Below are positions 29,253 to 37,573 of a stretch of DNA of 64,000 nt, in pieces. Each line of letters opens with the position of its first letter. Positions within the stretch are counted from its first letter, which is position 1. Source of the stretch: Mixta sp. Marseille-Q2659. GTDB taxonomy: Bacteria; Pseudomonadota; Gammaproteobacteria; Enterobacterales; Enterobacteriaceae. The translations under genes were made by a program, and so were the position numbers. Under the pieces are notes generated by a model that did not search any database, had not been told where the DNA came from, and worked only from the letters and a program-made list of their open reading frames with translations. The stretch spans positions 186,001-250,000 of the forward strand of contig NZ_CALNWY010000001.1 of the NCBI RefSeq assembly GCF_940807255.1, written 5' to 3'.

Positions 29253-29284
29253 CATATATTTATCAGTGAGCCGATAAATATATG
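29253..29284 (-). promoter_or_regulatory. Perfect 12-bp inverted repeat upstream of the KGG gene
   Basis: CATATATTTATC and GATAAATATATG flank an 8-base centre. It ends 31 bp before the KGG-protein start codon. It may be a repressor operator or, if transcribed, an AU-rich hairpin in the 5' leader. Confidence 0.6.
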
Positions 29285-29542
29285 CGCATCCAACGTGTTT
29301 AAATCTAGCGGCTGGGGATGATATTGCAAGGAAACGGCAGATAAAAGTTTTTCTTATGACCGCAAAATAAGCGTTAAGTGCGCGCCACCAAACGGGTAAA
29401 TGGAAATGTTATATTTTATTAATGAGCCTGAAAATAAACCGATGGCGCTGCGCTTGTTATTCTTCAAGGCGAAAACCTTTCCCGGAATATGGATTAAACA
29501 AGGTTTTTTCGGACCAGCAGAAAAGATAAGTTTCAACAGATC

Positions 29543-29580
29543 CGACCTCTGTAAAAAGAGAGGCCGTTTCGTTTTGTTTG
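29543..29580 (+). terminator. Possible terminator of an unassigned transcript
   Basis: The hairpin CG-a-CCTCT / AGAGG-c-CG around GTAAAAAG is followed by TTTCGTTTTGTTT. The 340-bp gap 29285-29625 has no convincing gene (a 62-codon ORF at 29400 lacks a good ribosome site), so this could end a small RNA. Confidence 0.4.
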
Positions 29581-29625
29581 GTCTTTAATTACTTAGCAAC
29601 CTAATTTATACGGAGGAGATGACTG

Positions 29626-29805
29626 ATGCAGACAACATGGTTACGATCCCGTGAGCTTCCCCAGTTGGGACCTTTTATCGTGTTGAAGAAAGGCAAAGTG
29701 GCGTGGTTGTTATTCCGTAACGGCGGCGCGATTTCGCGTTCAGCGCAGTGGCTGCGGCGTCATTGTCATACCTTCGAGCCGGTTGGCGCGTCCCGCGCCC
29801 GGTAA
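29626..29805 (+). CDS. Small protein of 59 residues, unknown
   Basis: The ATG follows a near-perfect GGAGGA ribosome site at seven bases (29612-29618). The peptide is basic and rich in Trp and Arg, with LPQLGPFIVLKKGKVAWLLF in the middle and a WLRRHCHTF segment near the end. I recall no named family. It is convergent with the nucleoside hydrolase gene. The strong ribosome site makes translation likely. Confidence 0.6.
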   Translation: MQTTWLRSRELPQLGPFIVLKKGKVAWLLFRNGGAISRSAQWLRRHCHTFEPVGASRAR

Positions 29806-29838
29806 TTCCTCAGGCGCCGCCTCGCGCGGCGCCTGGCA

Positions 29839-30762
29839 TTATGCGCCGCGTAACGTGGTCAGGAAATGATGTTTTACCGCTTCCGCGTCCACCTCCAGGC
29901 AGATCCGCTGTTCCGTGCAATCGGCAAAGGCGTTATGGCGAGAGGCCAGATTCGTGAGCTGGCGCTGGGTTTGTCCGCTGGCGATGCCTTCCGTGATCAC
30001 CCGCAGCGGCGAACGCACGCAACCAAACCAGGCGGGATTGACCAGCCAGCTAATCGTCAGCGTGTCGTGTAACGCCATCCCCTCAAAACGTTCTTTCTTC
30101 AGGCTGTAATCGAGGTAGCTACGCGAAATGGCTTCCAGCACTGGCTGCTGCAGCGCGCGTATCGCCTCGCCGCCGATTAAAACCTGATGCGTGACGTCCA
30201 GCGGCATTAATACAATCGGCAGCGCCGAACTAAGAACCTGATCGGCCGCGTGCGGATCCTTCCAGATATTAAATTCACTGAACGGCGTCACATTGCCGGC
30301 ATGACCCTGGGTGCCGAACGCGCCGCCCATAATCACGATTTCTTTAACCCGTGCGATGATTTCCGGCGCCTGATTGATGGCGCTGGCGATATTGGTTAGC
30401 GGGCCGATAGCGACCAGGGTGATTTCGCCGGGATGGGCATTAACGCTGCGAATAATAAAATCGACGGCGTTGTCCGCCTCGCCGTTAAAAGGATTGGCAA
30501 ACACGCCGCCGAGTCCATCGGAGCCATGTACCAGCGCGGCGGGCGAAGTGGGCGCCTGCGCCAGTGGCCTTGAGCAGCCGCGAAAGATGGGCGCGTCGAT
30601 CTGCATTTTCTGGCAAAACAGACGCGCATTTTTTACCGCTTGCTCCACCGTTACGTTGCCGAAAACGGTGGTAATACCCAACAGCCGCTGCGTTCTGGCG
30701 GCGTAGGCCAGTGCAAAGGCGTCATCTACGCCAATATCAGTATCCAGAATAATATTTCGCAC
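29839..30762 (-). CDS. Inosine-uridine preferring nucleoside hydrolase family protein
   Basis: Hydrolyses the N-glycosidic bond of nucleosides to base and ribose. It has 307 residues. The Ca-binding motif is DTDIGVDDAFAL at the N terminus (usually DTDxGxDD), with the metal-site LVAIGPLTNIA near residue 118, the IMGGAFGTQG loop and an EFNIWKDPHAA segment with the conserved Asn and Asp. The start is GTG with GGAG nine bases upstream. Substrate (pyrimidine or purine ribonucleoside) cannot be decided. Confidence 0.88.
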   Translation of the reverse strand: MRNIILDTDIGVDDAFALAYAARTQRLLGITTVFGNVTVEQAVKNARLFCQKMQIDAPIFRGCSRPLAQAPTSPAALVHGSDGLGGVFANPFNGEADNAVDFIIRSVNAHPGEITLVAIGPLTNIASAINQAPEIIARVKEIVIMGGAFGTQGHAGNVTPFSEFNIWKDPHAADQVLSSALPIVLMPLDVTHQVLIGGEAIRALQQPVLEAISRSYLDYSLKKERFEGMALHDTLTISWLVNPAWFGCVRSPLRVITEGIASGQTQRQLTNLASRHNAFADCTEQRICLEVDAEAVKHHFLTTLRGA

Positions 30763-30830
30763 CCGCTTTTCTCCGCGCCAGTTCTGTAGCGCTTCAGCAT
30801 CGGCGATAATTCACGCAGCGGCAAGGGCCG

Positions 30831-31982
30831 TTAAAAATATTTCAGCCAGCGAATGTCGCGCCGCTGCTGCTTCAAACGAGCAAAAGCGCGCACCGGCCAC
30901 CAGAGCAGCAGCGCCAGTACCAGCGTACAAAGCCAGAGCTGCCAGACGGCATCGAAGCCGAACCAGTCGCCCTGATTTTTGCCCCAGCGCGCCACCGCAA
31001 CCAGATAAAGCGCTTTCAATACATAAAGGTGCAGCAGATAGAAAAACATCGGCGCGCTGCCGAACACCGCCAGCCAGGCGATCAACGCGCTTTTGCCTTC
31101 AAACCGCTCGAACAGCGCCAGCAATGCGAGGCCAACAGCCAGCGTCAGGCAGATAAACAACAGGGAAGGCGGATATTTGGTGATATTAAAAAACGCCATC
31201 GCGCTTTCGCCCAGCGTATTGCCTGGCTGCCAGGGCTTTTCGCCATAGCCGTTGAGCAGGCGCAGCACTACAAACAGCCCCAGCAGTGCGGCGGAAGTGC
31301 CCAGCAAAATATTGCGTCTCGCCGCGCCCGACCAGGCTGGCTGCCAGAGCTGGCCCGCGCTGTAGCCCAGCGCAATCACGCCGATCCACGGCAATACCGG
31401 ATAAGAGGTGCGCATGCGCAGGGAATCGCCGATCTCAATCCAGCCGCGATCGTGCAGGATGGCCCACGGCAGATGCCACGGCGAACCGGGCGCGGCATGC
31501 AGGTTATCCAGCAGATTATGGCCTGCCACCAGCACCACGCCGAGCGTTACGATGGCCCACAGCGGCAGCCAAAGCAGCGCGCCGAGCGCCAGCATACTCA
31601 GGCCGATCGCCCAAATGACCTGTAGATAAAGCACTTCCGGCGGGAAGCTAAAGGTCCAGGCGAAGTTAACCAGCGTCAGTTCCAGCGCAACCAGCACTAA
31701 ACCGCGCTTGATTAAAAACAGCGACACCGCGCGGCGGCTCAGCTTCTTTTGTTGATAAAGCGCGGCGGAAAGCCCGGTGAGGAAAACAAAAACCGGCGCG
31801 CAGAGATGCGCCAGCGAACGGCTGATAAACAGCGCCGGATCGGTGTTCGCCACATCGATCGGATCGCCAAGCTGTTTATGGAGATAAAAGGTTTCACGGA
31901 CATGATCCAGCAACATTAACAGGATCACCAGACCACGCAGCGCATCAATACCCTGCAGACGTTGAACAAGCTTATCGGACAT
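30831..31982 (-). CDS. DUF1624 / heparan-alpha-glucosaminide acetyltransferase-like membrane protein
   Basis: 383 residues with about ten hydrophobic segments. The N terminus has the family motif GIDALRGLVILLMLLDHVRE, with the conserved Arg and Asp-His pair used in transmembrane acyl transfer. LCAPVFVFLTGLSAALY follows near residue 60. Bacterial members are poorly characterised; acyl transfer across the inner membrane is inferred from the family. It lies downstream of a bidirectional terminator and stands alone. Confidence 0.85.
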   Translation of the reverse strand: MSDKLVQRLQGIDALRGLVILLMLLDHVRETFYLHKQLGDPIDVANTDPALFISRSLAHLCAPVFVFLTGLSAALYQQKKLSRRAVSLFLIKRGLVLVALELTLVNFAWTFSFPPEVLYLQVIWAIGLSMLALGALLWLPLWAIVTLGVVLVAGHNLLDNLHAAPGSPWHLPWAILHDRGWIEIGDSLRMRTSYPVLPWIGVIALGYSAGQLWQPAWSGAARRNILLGTSAALLGLFVVLRLLNGYGEKPWQPGNTLGESAMAFFNITKYPPSLLFICLTLAVGLALLALFERFEGKSALIAWLAVFGSAPMFFYLLHLYVLKALYLVAVARWGKNQGDWFGFDAVWQLWLCTLVLALLLWWPVRAFARLKQQRRDIRWLKYF

Positions 31983-32120
31983 TTCCTTTTCCCAAAGGTA
32001 TAAAAAGAAATGTTATATCATAACAAATAAGGCTGGCTCAAGACTGGGCGGTTGGCGAACGCTACGGTACTGGTGTCCAAATGAAAGACCTGTAACAAAA
32101 AGGCTCCTGCTCAGAAAGCA

Positions 32121-32158
32121 CTAAAAAACGCCCGATAATTTTAAATGGCGTTTTTTAG
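32121..32158. terminator. Bidirectional terminator-like inverted repeat
   Basis: Perfect 12-bp arms CTAAAAAACGCC / GGCGTTTTTTAG around a 14-base loop, with T6 in both directions. It lies 23 bp past the end of the antitoxin remnant. Confidence 0.8.
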
Positions 32159-32180
32159 GGTTGCTGTACCTGAGAAGGGT

Positions 32181-32345
32181 TTAGCGTGACGCCAGTTCCC
32201 GGAAAAAGGCCGGATTTGCCTGAATGGTGGCCAGGACTTTCGCTGCCAGACCCGTTGGGTTGCGCCTTTTGCTTTCCCAGCTTTTAATCATATCAACGCT
32301 GGTTCCCAGCGCTTGCGCTGCAACCTGCTATTGTCTGGCGTTAGC
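32181..32345 (-). pseudogene. Remnant of a HigA/XRE-type antitoxin gene
   Basis: The minus strand encodes QVAAQALGTSVDMIKSWE then SKRRNPTGLAAKVLATIQ and a normal end (FFRELASR, TAA). This is the C-terminal half of a helix-turn-helix antitoxin that pairs with RelE/HigB toxins. A stop codon (TAG) precedes QVAAQ in frame and the upstream part runs into the fluoride riboswitch, with no start codon. No toxin gene is beside it. Confidence 0.75.
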
Positions 32346-32365
32346 GCGGCCGCTACACTAGCCGC

Positions 32366-32426
32366 CGGGTGATGGCGTTCCACCTTTCCCAACCGCTTCT
32401 CTTCTTTTGAGAGCTGATGACGCCTG
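32366..32426 (+). promoter_or_regulatory. Fluoride riboswitch (crcB motif)
   Basis: The sequence holds the conserved blocks of this class in order: GGTGATGGCGTTC-CACC, then AACCGCT, a hairpin CTCTTCTTTTGAGAG, and GCTGATGACGCCTG. GGCGT near the start can pair with ACGCC at the end to make the pseudoknot. It lies 100 bp before crcB, the gene these aptamers control in other bacteria. Confidence 0.93.
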
Positions 32427-32526
32427 ACACGACGCTTTCTTTCGGGGAAGGTGTACGCATGTCAGGATGTCTGCTTCTCCTTCGTGCGACACACCTTTGT
32501 GCATCAACATCAACACGGATACGACA

Positions 32527-32904
32527 ATGTTGAAATCAATGCTGGCAGTCATGCTGGGTGGCGCCGCAGGCTGTACGCTGCGCTGGCTTATCTCTTTACG
32601 CTTTAACGCGCTGTTTCCCAATCTGCCGCCGGGCACGCTGCTGGTTAATCTGGCCGGCGGCTTTATCATCGGTATGGCGACCGCCTGGTTTATGAAAAAT
32701 CCGCAGCTTTCCCCGGAGTGGAAACTGCTGATCGTGACCGGTTTATGCGGCGGCCTGACCACCTTTTCCACCTTCTCCGCTGAAATCATGCTGCTGATGC
32801 AGAGCGGTAAATACCTGTGGGCGATGGGCCACGTGATGATTCACGTCATTGGCTCGCTACTGATGACCTTTGCCGGGTTTGCGCTGGTCAATCTGCTGGG
32901 CTGA
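32527..32904 (+). CDS. crcB: Fluoride channel CrcB (Fluc)
   Basis: Dual-topology fluoride exporter that works as a homodimer in the inner membrane. It has 125 residues and four hydrophobic helices; the signature GGAAGCTLRW, the polar PPGTLLVNLAGGF track (Asn in helix 2) and TGLCGGLTTFSTFS (Na site and Phe box) are all present. The ATG at 32527 gives the family's N terminus; a longer in-frame start at 32467 falls in the riboswitch expression region. Confidence 0.95.
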   Translation: MLKSMLAVMLGGAAGCTLRWLISLRFNALFPNLPPGTLLVNLAGGFIIGMATAWFMKNPQLSPEWKLLIVTGLCGGLTTFSTFSAEIMLLMQSGKYLWAMGHVMIHVIGSLLMTFAGFALVNLLG

Positions 32905-32978
32905 GCCGAATACCTTCTACAGTTAAACAGGGCGGCGCGATCGACCGCGCCGGACGTCCCGTTAAACAAGGAGAAAAG

Positions 32979-33797
32979 ATGACACTTAACCGTACATTTT
33001 TAAATTTGGTATTGCTGGACGGCGAGCCGCTGACGCTGCTGCAGGCGGCGAAGCAGGCCGGTTTTGATGAGGTGGAAATCTGGCAGGAGAACGTCGAGGC
33101 AGCGGAGGGCGGTGCGGCGGCCGTACGCGCTCAGGCGCAGCAGTTGGGGCTGGGTTTTACCAACTGCCAGGTGCTGCGCGATTTTGCGGGCGCGCCGCTC
33201 AGTTTGCGTAAGGAAAAACGTCAGCAGGCGCAGCAGTTCTTCCGGCTGGCGCAGGCGCTTGGCTGCCAGACGGTGCAGGCGCCCGCCTGTACGCGAGACG
33301 ATTGCCAGGCGGAGCTGATTGATGAGGACTTACGCTGGCTTTCTACCGAGGCGGCGCGCCATGATTTACGCGTTATGTATGAGCCGATGGCCTGGAGCAG
33401 CATTGATAATCGCCTGCTGCCGACCTGGCAGCGGCTGCAGCGGCTCGATCTGCCTAACGTCGGGCTGGTGGTGGATCTGTTTCATATCGCCGCGCGCGGC
33501 GATGACGCCAGCGTACTGGAAAACATCCCGCCAGAGCGGATTTACGAAGTACAGCTGTGCGATATGGCCGAAGCGGTGACGCCGGAGAATATGGCGCGGC
33601 TGCTCGATACCGCGCGTCATCATCGGCTGCTGCCCGGCGATGGCATATTGCCGGTAGCGGAGTATGTTTCCGTTCTGAAGCGTCAGGGCTATCGCGGTCC
33701 GGTAGGCATCGAAGTGTTTAACGATGAACTGAAACAGCAGTCGCCGCAGATCGCTGCAGAGCAGGCATTTGCCGCGCTGCGCCGTTGCTGGGTATAA
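32979..33797 (+). CDS. Sugar phosphate isomerase/epimerase-like TIM-barrel protein
   Basis: 272 residues of the AP-endonuclease-2 (xylose isomerase-like) TIM barrel class. Likely metal ligands are Glu in VMYEPMAWSS near residue 130, Asp/His in VVDLFHIAARGD near 170, and Glu in GPVGIEVFNDE near 250. The ATG follows AAGGAGAAAAG; a longer reading overlaps crcB and is rejected. It may share a transcript with crcB (74 bp gap). The substrate is unknown. Confidence 0.85.
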   Translation: MTLNRTFLNLVLLDGEPLTLLQAAKQAGFDEVEIWQENVEAAEGGAAAVRAQAQQLGLGFTNCQVLRDFAGAPLSLRKEKRQQAQQFFRLAQALGCQTVQAPACTRDDCQAELIDEDLRWLSTEAARHDLRVMYEPMAWSSIDNRLLPTWQRLQRLDLPNVGLVVDLFHIAARGDDASVLENIPPERIYEVQLCDMAEAVTPENMARLLDTARHHRLLPGDGILPVAEYVSVLKRQGYRGPVGIEVFNDELKQQSPQIAAEQAFAALRRCWV

Positions 33798-33804
33798 GCG
33801 GCGG

Positions 33805-34416
33805 TTATGCGCCGTCGCCGTTAAAGCAGCGGCTGATAAAATTGACCGCGCGCTGGGCGCCGGAGCCGGAAATAGTATGGCCGACGCCCATCTCATACAA
33901 CGTTTCCACCGGCACGCCCGCCGCCTTCAGCCGCAGCGCGGCGGATTCGGTCTCCTCCCACGGGATAACCGGATCGGCTCTGCCGTGAACCAACAGCACC
34001 GGCGCATGGGGCACCGGCATTAACGGATCGGGCGTCGCCAGACGACCGGAAAAGGCTACCACGCCCGCCAGCGGCCAGCGACCGGAAGCCAGCGCATCCA
34101 GCGCCATAATCGATCCCTGTGAAAACCCGACCAGCAGCACCTTTTCCGGCTGCGTGATTTGATGCGCGCTCAGCAGGCCATGCAGCATTTTATCGAAGGC
34201 GGCGCGCGCCTCTTTAACCCGTTCGGCACGGTTTTGCGCCGTTACGCCGTCAAGACTGAACCACTGAAAGCCAGGGCCGTGATCGAAACGAAAGGGCGCA
34301 TCGGGCGCGGCGAATGCGGTTGCGGGCAACAGCGGCGCCCAGTGCGGGCCAAGTCCGGCCAAATCGTCGCCATTACTGCCAACGCCGTGCAGAAAAATCA
34401 CCAGTTTTTTTGTCAT
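33805..34416 (-). CDS. Phospholipase/carboxylesterase-family hydrolase (YpfH-like)
   Basis: 203 residues, alpha/beta hydrolase of the COG0400 type. Motifs are IFLHGVGSNGDDL at the N terminus, nucleophile GFSQGS (Ser about 115), Asp in LVHGRADPVIP near 160 and His in GVGHTISG near 185. The ATG at 34416 follows GGAGG at six bases; the GTG four codons upstream overlaps that site. It is convergent with the TIM-barrel gene. No signal peptide, so it is cytoplasmic. Confidence 0.87.
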   Translation of the reverse strand: MTKKLVIFLHGVGSNGDDLAGLGPHWAPLLPATAFAAPDAPFRFDHGPGFQWFSLDGVTAQNRAERVKEARAAFDKMLHGLLSAHQITQPEKVLLVGFSQGSIMALDALASGRWPLAGVVAFSGRLATPDPLMPVPHAPVLLVHGRADPVIPWEETESAALRLKAAGVPVETLYEMGVGHTISGSGAQRAVNFISRCFNGDGA

Positions 34417-34527
34417 CGTTGCCTCCACGCTGAAAGTTTTAGCATGCGCTTTTAGATTCCGCAGTTAAACCCCCGTGGCAATATGCACTAAGCTCAGTAG
34501 TCTGTCGGTTAAAAAGTGAGCGTGCGT

Positions 34528-36360
34528 ATGCTGTTTCGCCGTTTCGAACGTTATATCAATATTTTCCAGGATGCACCCGGCGACGCCCCGCCGGATACGG
34601 TCGGGGCCTTCTATCGTTATTTTCTCCGGCAGGTATGGCGCAGTTTCGCGGCGCTGCTGGCTGTTGGCCTGATTGCCTCGCTGATTGAGGTGGCGCTCTA
34701 TCGCTATCTGAGCCAGCTTATTGATATGGTCAACGCCTCAACGCCTGCCAACTTTTTCCAGGAACACTGGGGGGCGCTGCTGTGGATGGCGGCGGTGGCG
34801 ATGGTACTGCGACCCTTGTTTATCGGGCTGCACGATCTGCTGATTCACCAAAGCATCGGCCCCAGCCTGGGCAGCCTGATTTTGTGGCAAAACCACAGCT
34901 ATGTTTTGCGCCAGAGCCTGAAGTTTTTCCAGAACGATTTTTCCGGACGTATCGCCCAGCGGATTATGCAGACCGGTAATGCGCTGCGCGATTCGGCAGT
35001 ACAGATTGTCGATGCCATCTGGCACGTCTCGATTTATGCCATTACTTCGCTGGTGCTGTTTGCCGAGGCGGACTGGCGTCTGATGCTGCCCCTGATTATC
35101 TGGATCGTCGCTTACGCCGCCACGCTGCGCTTCTTTGTGCCGCGCATTAAGGCGCGCTCGGTGATCTCCTCTGAGGCGCGCTCGAAGCTGATGGGCTGCA
35201 TCGTTGATGGCTACACCAACATCACCACGCTGAAGCTGTTTGCCCATACCGATCTGGAGCAGCGCTACGCGCAGGAGGCGATCGGTGAGCAAACCGAGAA
35301 AACCCAGCGCGCCAGCCGCATGCTGACCAGTATGGACGTCACGCTCTCTACGCTGAATGGTCTGCTGATTGGCAGCACCTGTGGACTGGCGCTGTGGCTG
35401 TGGAGCGAGTCGCTGATTACCGTCGGCGCGATTGCGCTGGTCACCGGCCTGGTGATCCGTATTGTGAATATGTCCGGCTGGATTATGTGGGTGGTCAACG
35501 GCATTTTTGACAACATCGGGACGGTGCAGGATGGATTAAGCACCATCGCCCAGCCGCTGAGCGTTACCGATGCGCCAAACGCGCAGCCGCTGCGCGTCAA
35601 CCAGGGCGCGATTCGCTTTGAGCATGTGCGCTTTGATTACGGTGGCGGCCGCCAGGTGATTAACGACCTCAACCTGGAGATTAAACCCGGCGAGAAAATT
35701 GGGCTGATCGGTCCGTCGGGCGCCGGGAAATCAACGCTGGTCAACCTGTTACTGCGGCTGTATGACCTGAACGGCGGCAGCATCAGCATTGACGGGCAGA
35801 ATATTAATCAGGTAACCCAGACCAGCCTGCGCGCGCAGATCGGCATGATTACCCAGGACACCTCGCTGCTGCACCGTTCCATTCGTGACAATCTGCTGTA
35901 TGGCCGCCCGGATGCGACAGAGGAGGAGCTGTGGACGGCGATCCGCCGCGCGCGCGCCGACGAGTTTATTCCACTGCTCTCCGATAATCAGGGGCGCACC
36001 GGACTTGATGCGCACCTCGGCGAGCGCGGCGTAAAGCTTTCCGGCGGTCAGCGTCAACGCATCGCCATTGCCCGCGTGCTGCTGAAAGATGCGCCGATTT
36101 TGATTATGGATGAGGCCACCTCGGCGCTGGATTCAGAAGTGGAGGCGGCGATTCAGGAGAGCCTGGATACCCTGATGGAAGGCAAAACGGTGATCGCCAT
36201 TGCCCACCGGCTTTCCACCATCGCCCGCCTGGATCGACTGGTGGTGTTGCAGCAGGGCAAAATTATCGAAATCGGCAATCATCAACAGCTGCTGGCACAT
36301 AACGGCCTGTATGCGCGCCTCTGGCGTCACCAGACCGGCAACTTCGTCGGCGATCATTAA
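34528..36360 (+). CDS. ABC transporter, fused membrane and ATPase domains
   Basis: About 610 residues: an exporter-type membrane domain with five to six helices, then an ATPase with Walker A GPSGAGKST, signature LSGGQRQR, Walker B ILIMDEATSALD and switch IAHRLSTIA. It works as a dimer in the inner membrane. The substrate is not shown. Starts GTG 34516, GTG 34522 and ATG 34528 are all in frame; the ATG is chosen, with a weak AGTGAG upstream. Its stop overlaps the end of the convergent GNAT-like gene by 4 bp. Confidence 0.86.
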   Translation: MLFRRFERYINIFQDAPGDAPPDTVGAFYRYFLRQVWRSFAALLAVGLIASLIEVALYRYLSQLIDMVNASTPANFFQEHWGALLWMAAVAMVLRPLFIGLHDLLIHQSIGPSLGSLILWQNHSYVLRQSLKFFQNDFSGRIAQRIMQTGNALRDSAVQIVDAIWHVSIYAITSLVLFAEADWRLMLPLIIWIVAYAATLRFFVPRIKARSVISSEARSKLMGCIVDGYTNITTLKLFAHTDLEQRYAQEAIGEQTEKTQRASRMLTSMDVTLSTLNGLLIGSTCGLALWLWSESLITVGAIALVTGLVIRIVNMSGWIMWVVNGIFDNIGTVQDGLSTIAQPLSVTDAPNAQPLRVNQGAIRFEHVRFDYGGGRQVINDLNLEIKPGEKIGLIGPSGAGKSTLVNLLLRLYDLNGGSISIDGQNINQVTQTSLRAQIGMITQDTSLLHRSIRDNLLYGRPDATEEELWTAIRRARADEFIPLLSDNQGRTGLDAHLGERGVKLSGGQRQRIAIARVLLKDAPILIMDEATSALDSEVEAAIQESLDTLMEGKTVIAIAHRLSTIARLDRLVVLQQGKIIEIGNHQQLLAHNGLYARLWRHQTGNFVGDH

Positions 36361-37487
36361 GCCTGTTCTCCCCGGCGGTAGGGCAGCGCACGGCGCGCTT
36401 CCTCCGCCCATTGCTGAATACCCGCCCGTTCCTGCTGTAAAAAATCGCCGACCGCCTCGCGCAATCCCTCATGGCGCAGATAGTGCCAGGAGTGCGTGAT
36501 AATCGGTTCGAAGCCGCGCACCAGCTTGTGTTCACCCTGCGCGCCCGCGTCGAAATGGCGCAGGCCGTGGGCGATGGCGAACTCCATGCCCTGCCAGAAA
36601 CAGGTTTCAAAGTGCAAACGGTCGAACTCCGCCAGGCAGCCCCAGTAACGACCATAAAGCGTATCGTCACTGACCAGACTGAAGGCCATCGCCACCGGCT
36701 GCGCTTCGCGCTGGGCGAAAACCACGCGGATCGCGTCGGGCATCCGCTCCGCCAGCAGGCTGAAAAAATCCCGCGTCAAATAGGGCAGCTGGCCGCGCAC
36801 CGCATAGGTATTGGCGTAGCAGGTATAAACAAAATCCCACTGCGCTTCGCTCAGTTCGCCGCCGCTCAGCCAGTGAAAAGTGATGCCATTGGCGGCGACC
36901 TGCTCGCGCTCCTTGCGGATCTGTTTGCGCTTGCGCGACATCAGCGTATCCAAAAAGTCCTGAAAATCGCGGTAGCCGGGATTGTGCCAGTGATACTGAC
37001 AGCCGAGGCGCGGCAGCCAGCCGGATTGCGTGGCCAGCAGGTCATCGCTGTGCCGATCGGTAAAATTGATATGCGCGCCGGAAAGCCCACGCTGCGCCAG
37101 CGCGTCAGGCAAGGCCCCAAGCAACGCCTTCAGCGCTGAGGTTTCGCCCAGCAGGCGCGGCCCGCTGACCGGCGTAAACGGCACCGCGCCCAGCCATTTG
37201 GGGTAATAGCGGATACCGGCGCGATGGCAGGCATCCGCCCAGCTGTGATCGAACACATATTCGCCCCAGGAGTGATTTTTCAGGTAGCCTGGCAGCGCGG
37301 CGCGCAAGTGTCCCTGTTCCTGCCAGACCAGATGCTGCGGCTGCCAGCCGCTTTCTGCGCCAACGCTGCCGCTCTCTTCCAGCGAGTGCAGAAAAGCGTG
37401 ACGTAAAAAAGGCGCCTTATCCGGCAGCAGCGCATCCCAGTCGGCGGCGGAGACGGCGGCAAGCGAAGAGAGAAAGGAGAGCGACAT
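36357..37487 (-). CDS. GNAT/FemAB-like acetyltransferase family protein (DUF482)
   Basis: 376 residues of the PF04339 peptidogalycan-type GNAT family. It has LMSRKRKQIRKEREQV near residue 185, a YANTYAVRGQLPYLT segment and the C-terminal FDAGAQGEHKLVRGFEP motif characteristic of the family. Biochemical role is unknown. The ATG at 37487 is preceded by GGAG at seven bases. Confidence 0.86.
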   Translation of the reverse strand: MSLSFLSSLAAVSAADWDALLPDKAPFLRHAFLHSLEESGSVGAESGWQPQHLVWQEQGHLRAALPGYLKNHSWGEYVFDHSWADACHRAGIRYYPKWLGAVPFTPVSGPRLLGETSALKALLGALPDALAQRGLSGAHINFTDRHSDDLLATQSGWLPRLGCQYHWHNPGYRDFQDFLDTLMSRKRKQIRKEREQVAANGITFHWLSGGELSEAQWDFVYTCYANTYAVRGQLPYLTRDFFSLLAERMPDAIRVVFAQREAQPVAMAFSLVSDDTLYGRYWGCLAEFDRLHFETCFWQGMEFAIAHGLRHFDAGAQGEHKLVRGFEPIITHSWHYLRHEGLREAVGDFLQQERAGIQQWAEEARRALPYRRGEQA

Positions 37488-37573
37488 CAACAAACTCCGG
37501 CAAAGAGCGGGCGCGCTAATTTGCCCGCCCGCGAGTGAAATTTCACCTTAGCATATTCTTCCGGCGCGGCGGG

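Noticed and set aside
29400..29588. 62-codon ORF
   Set aside because: No convincing ribosome site and it covers a terminator-like hairpin; treated as non-coding.
32467..32526. Upstream in-frame start for crcB (20 extra codons)
   Set aside because: Falls in the riboswitch expression region and does not match the CrcB N terminus.
34516..34527. GTG starts for the ABC transporter
   Set aside because: No ribosome site before them; the ATG at 34528 is preferred, though not certain.
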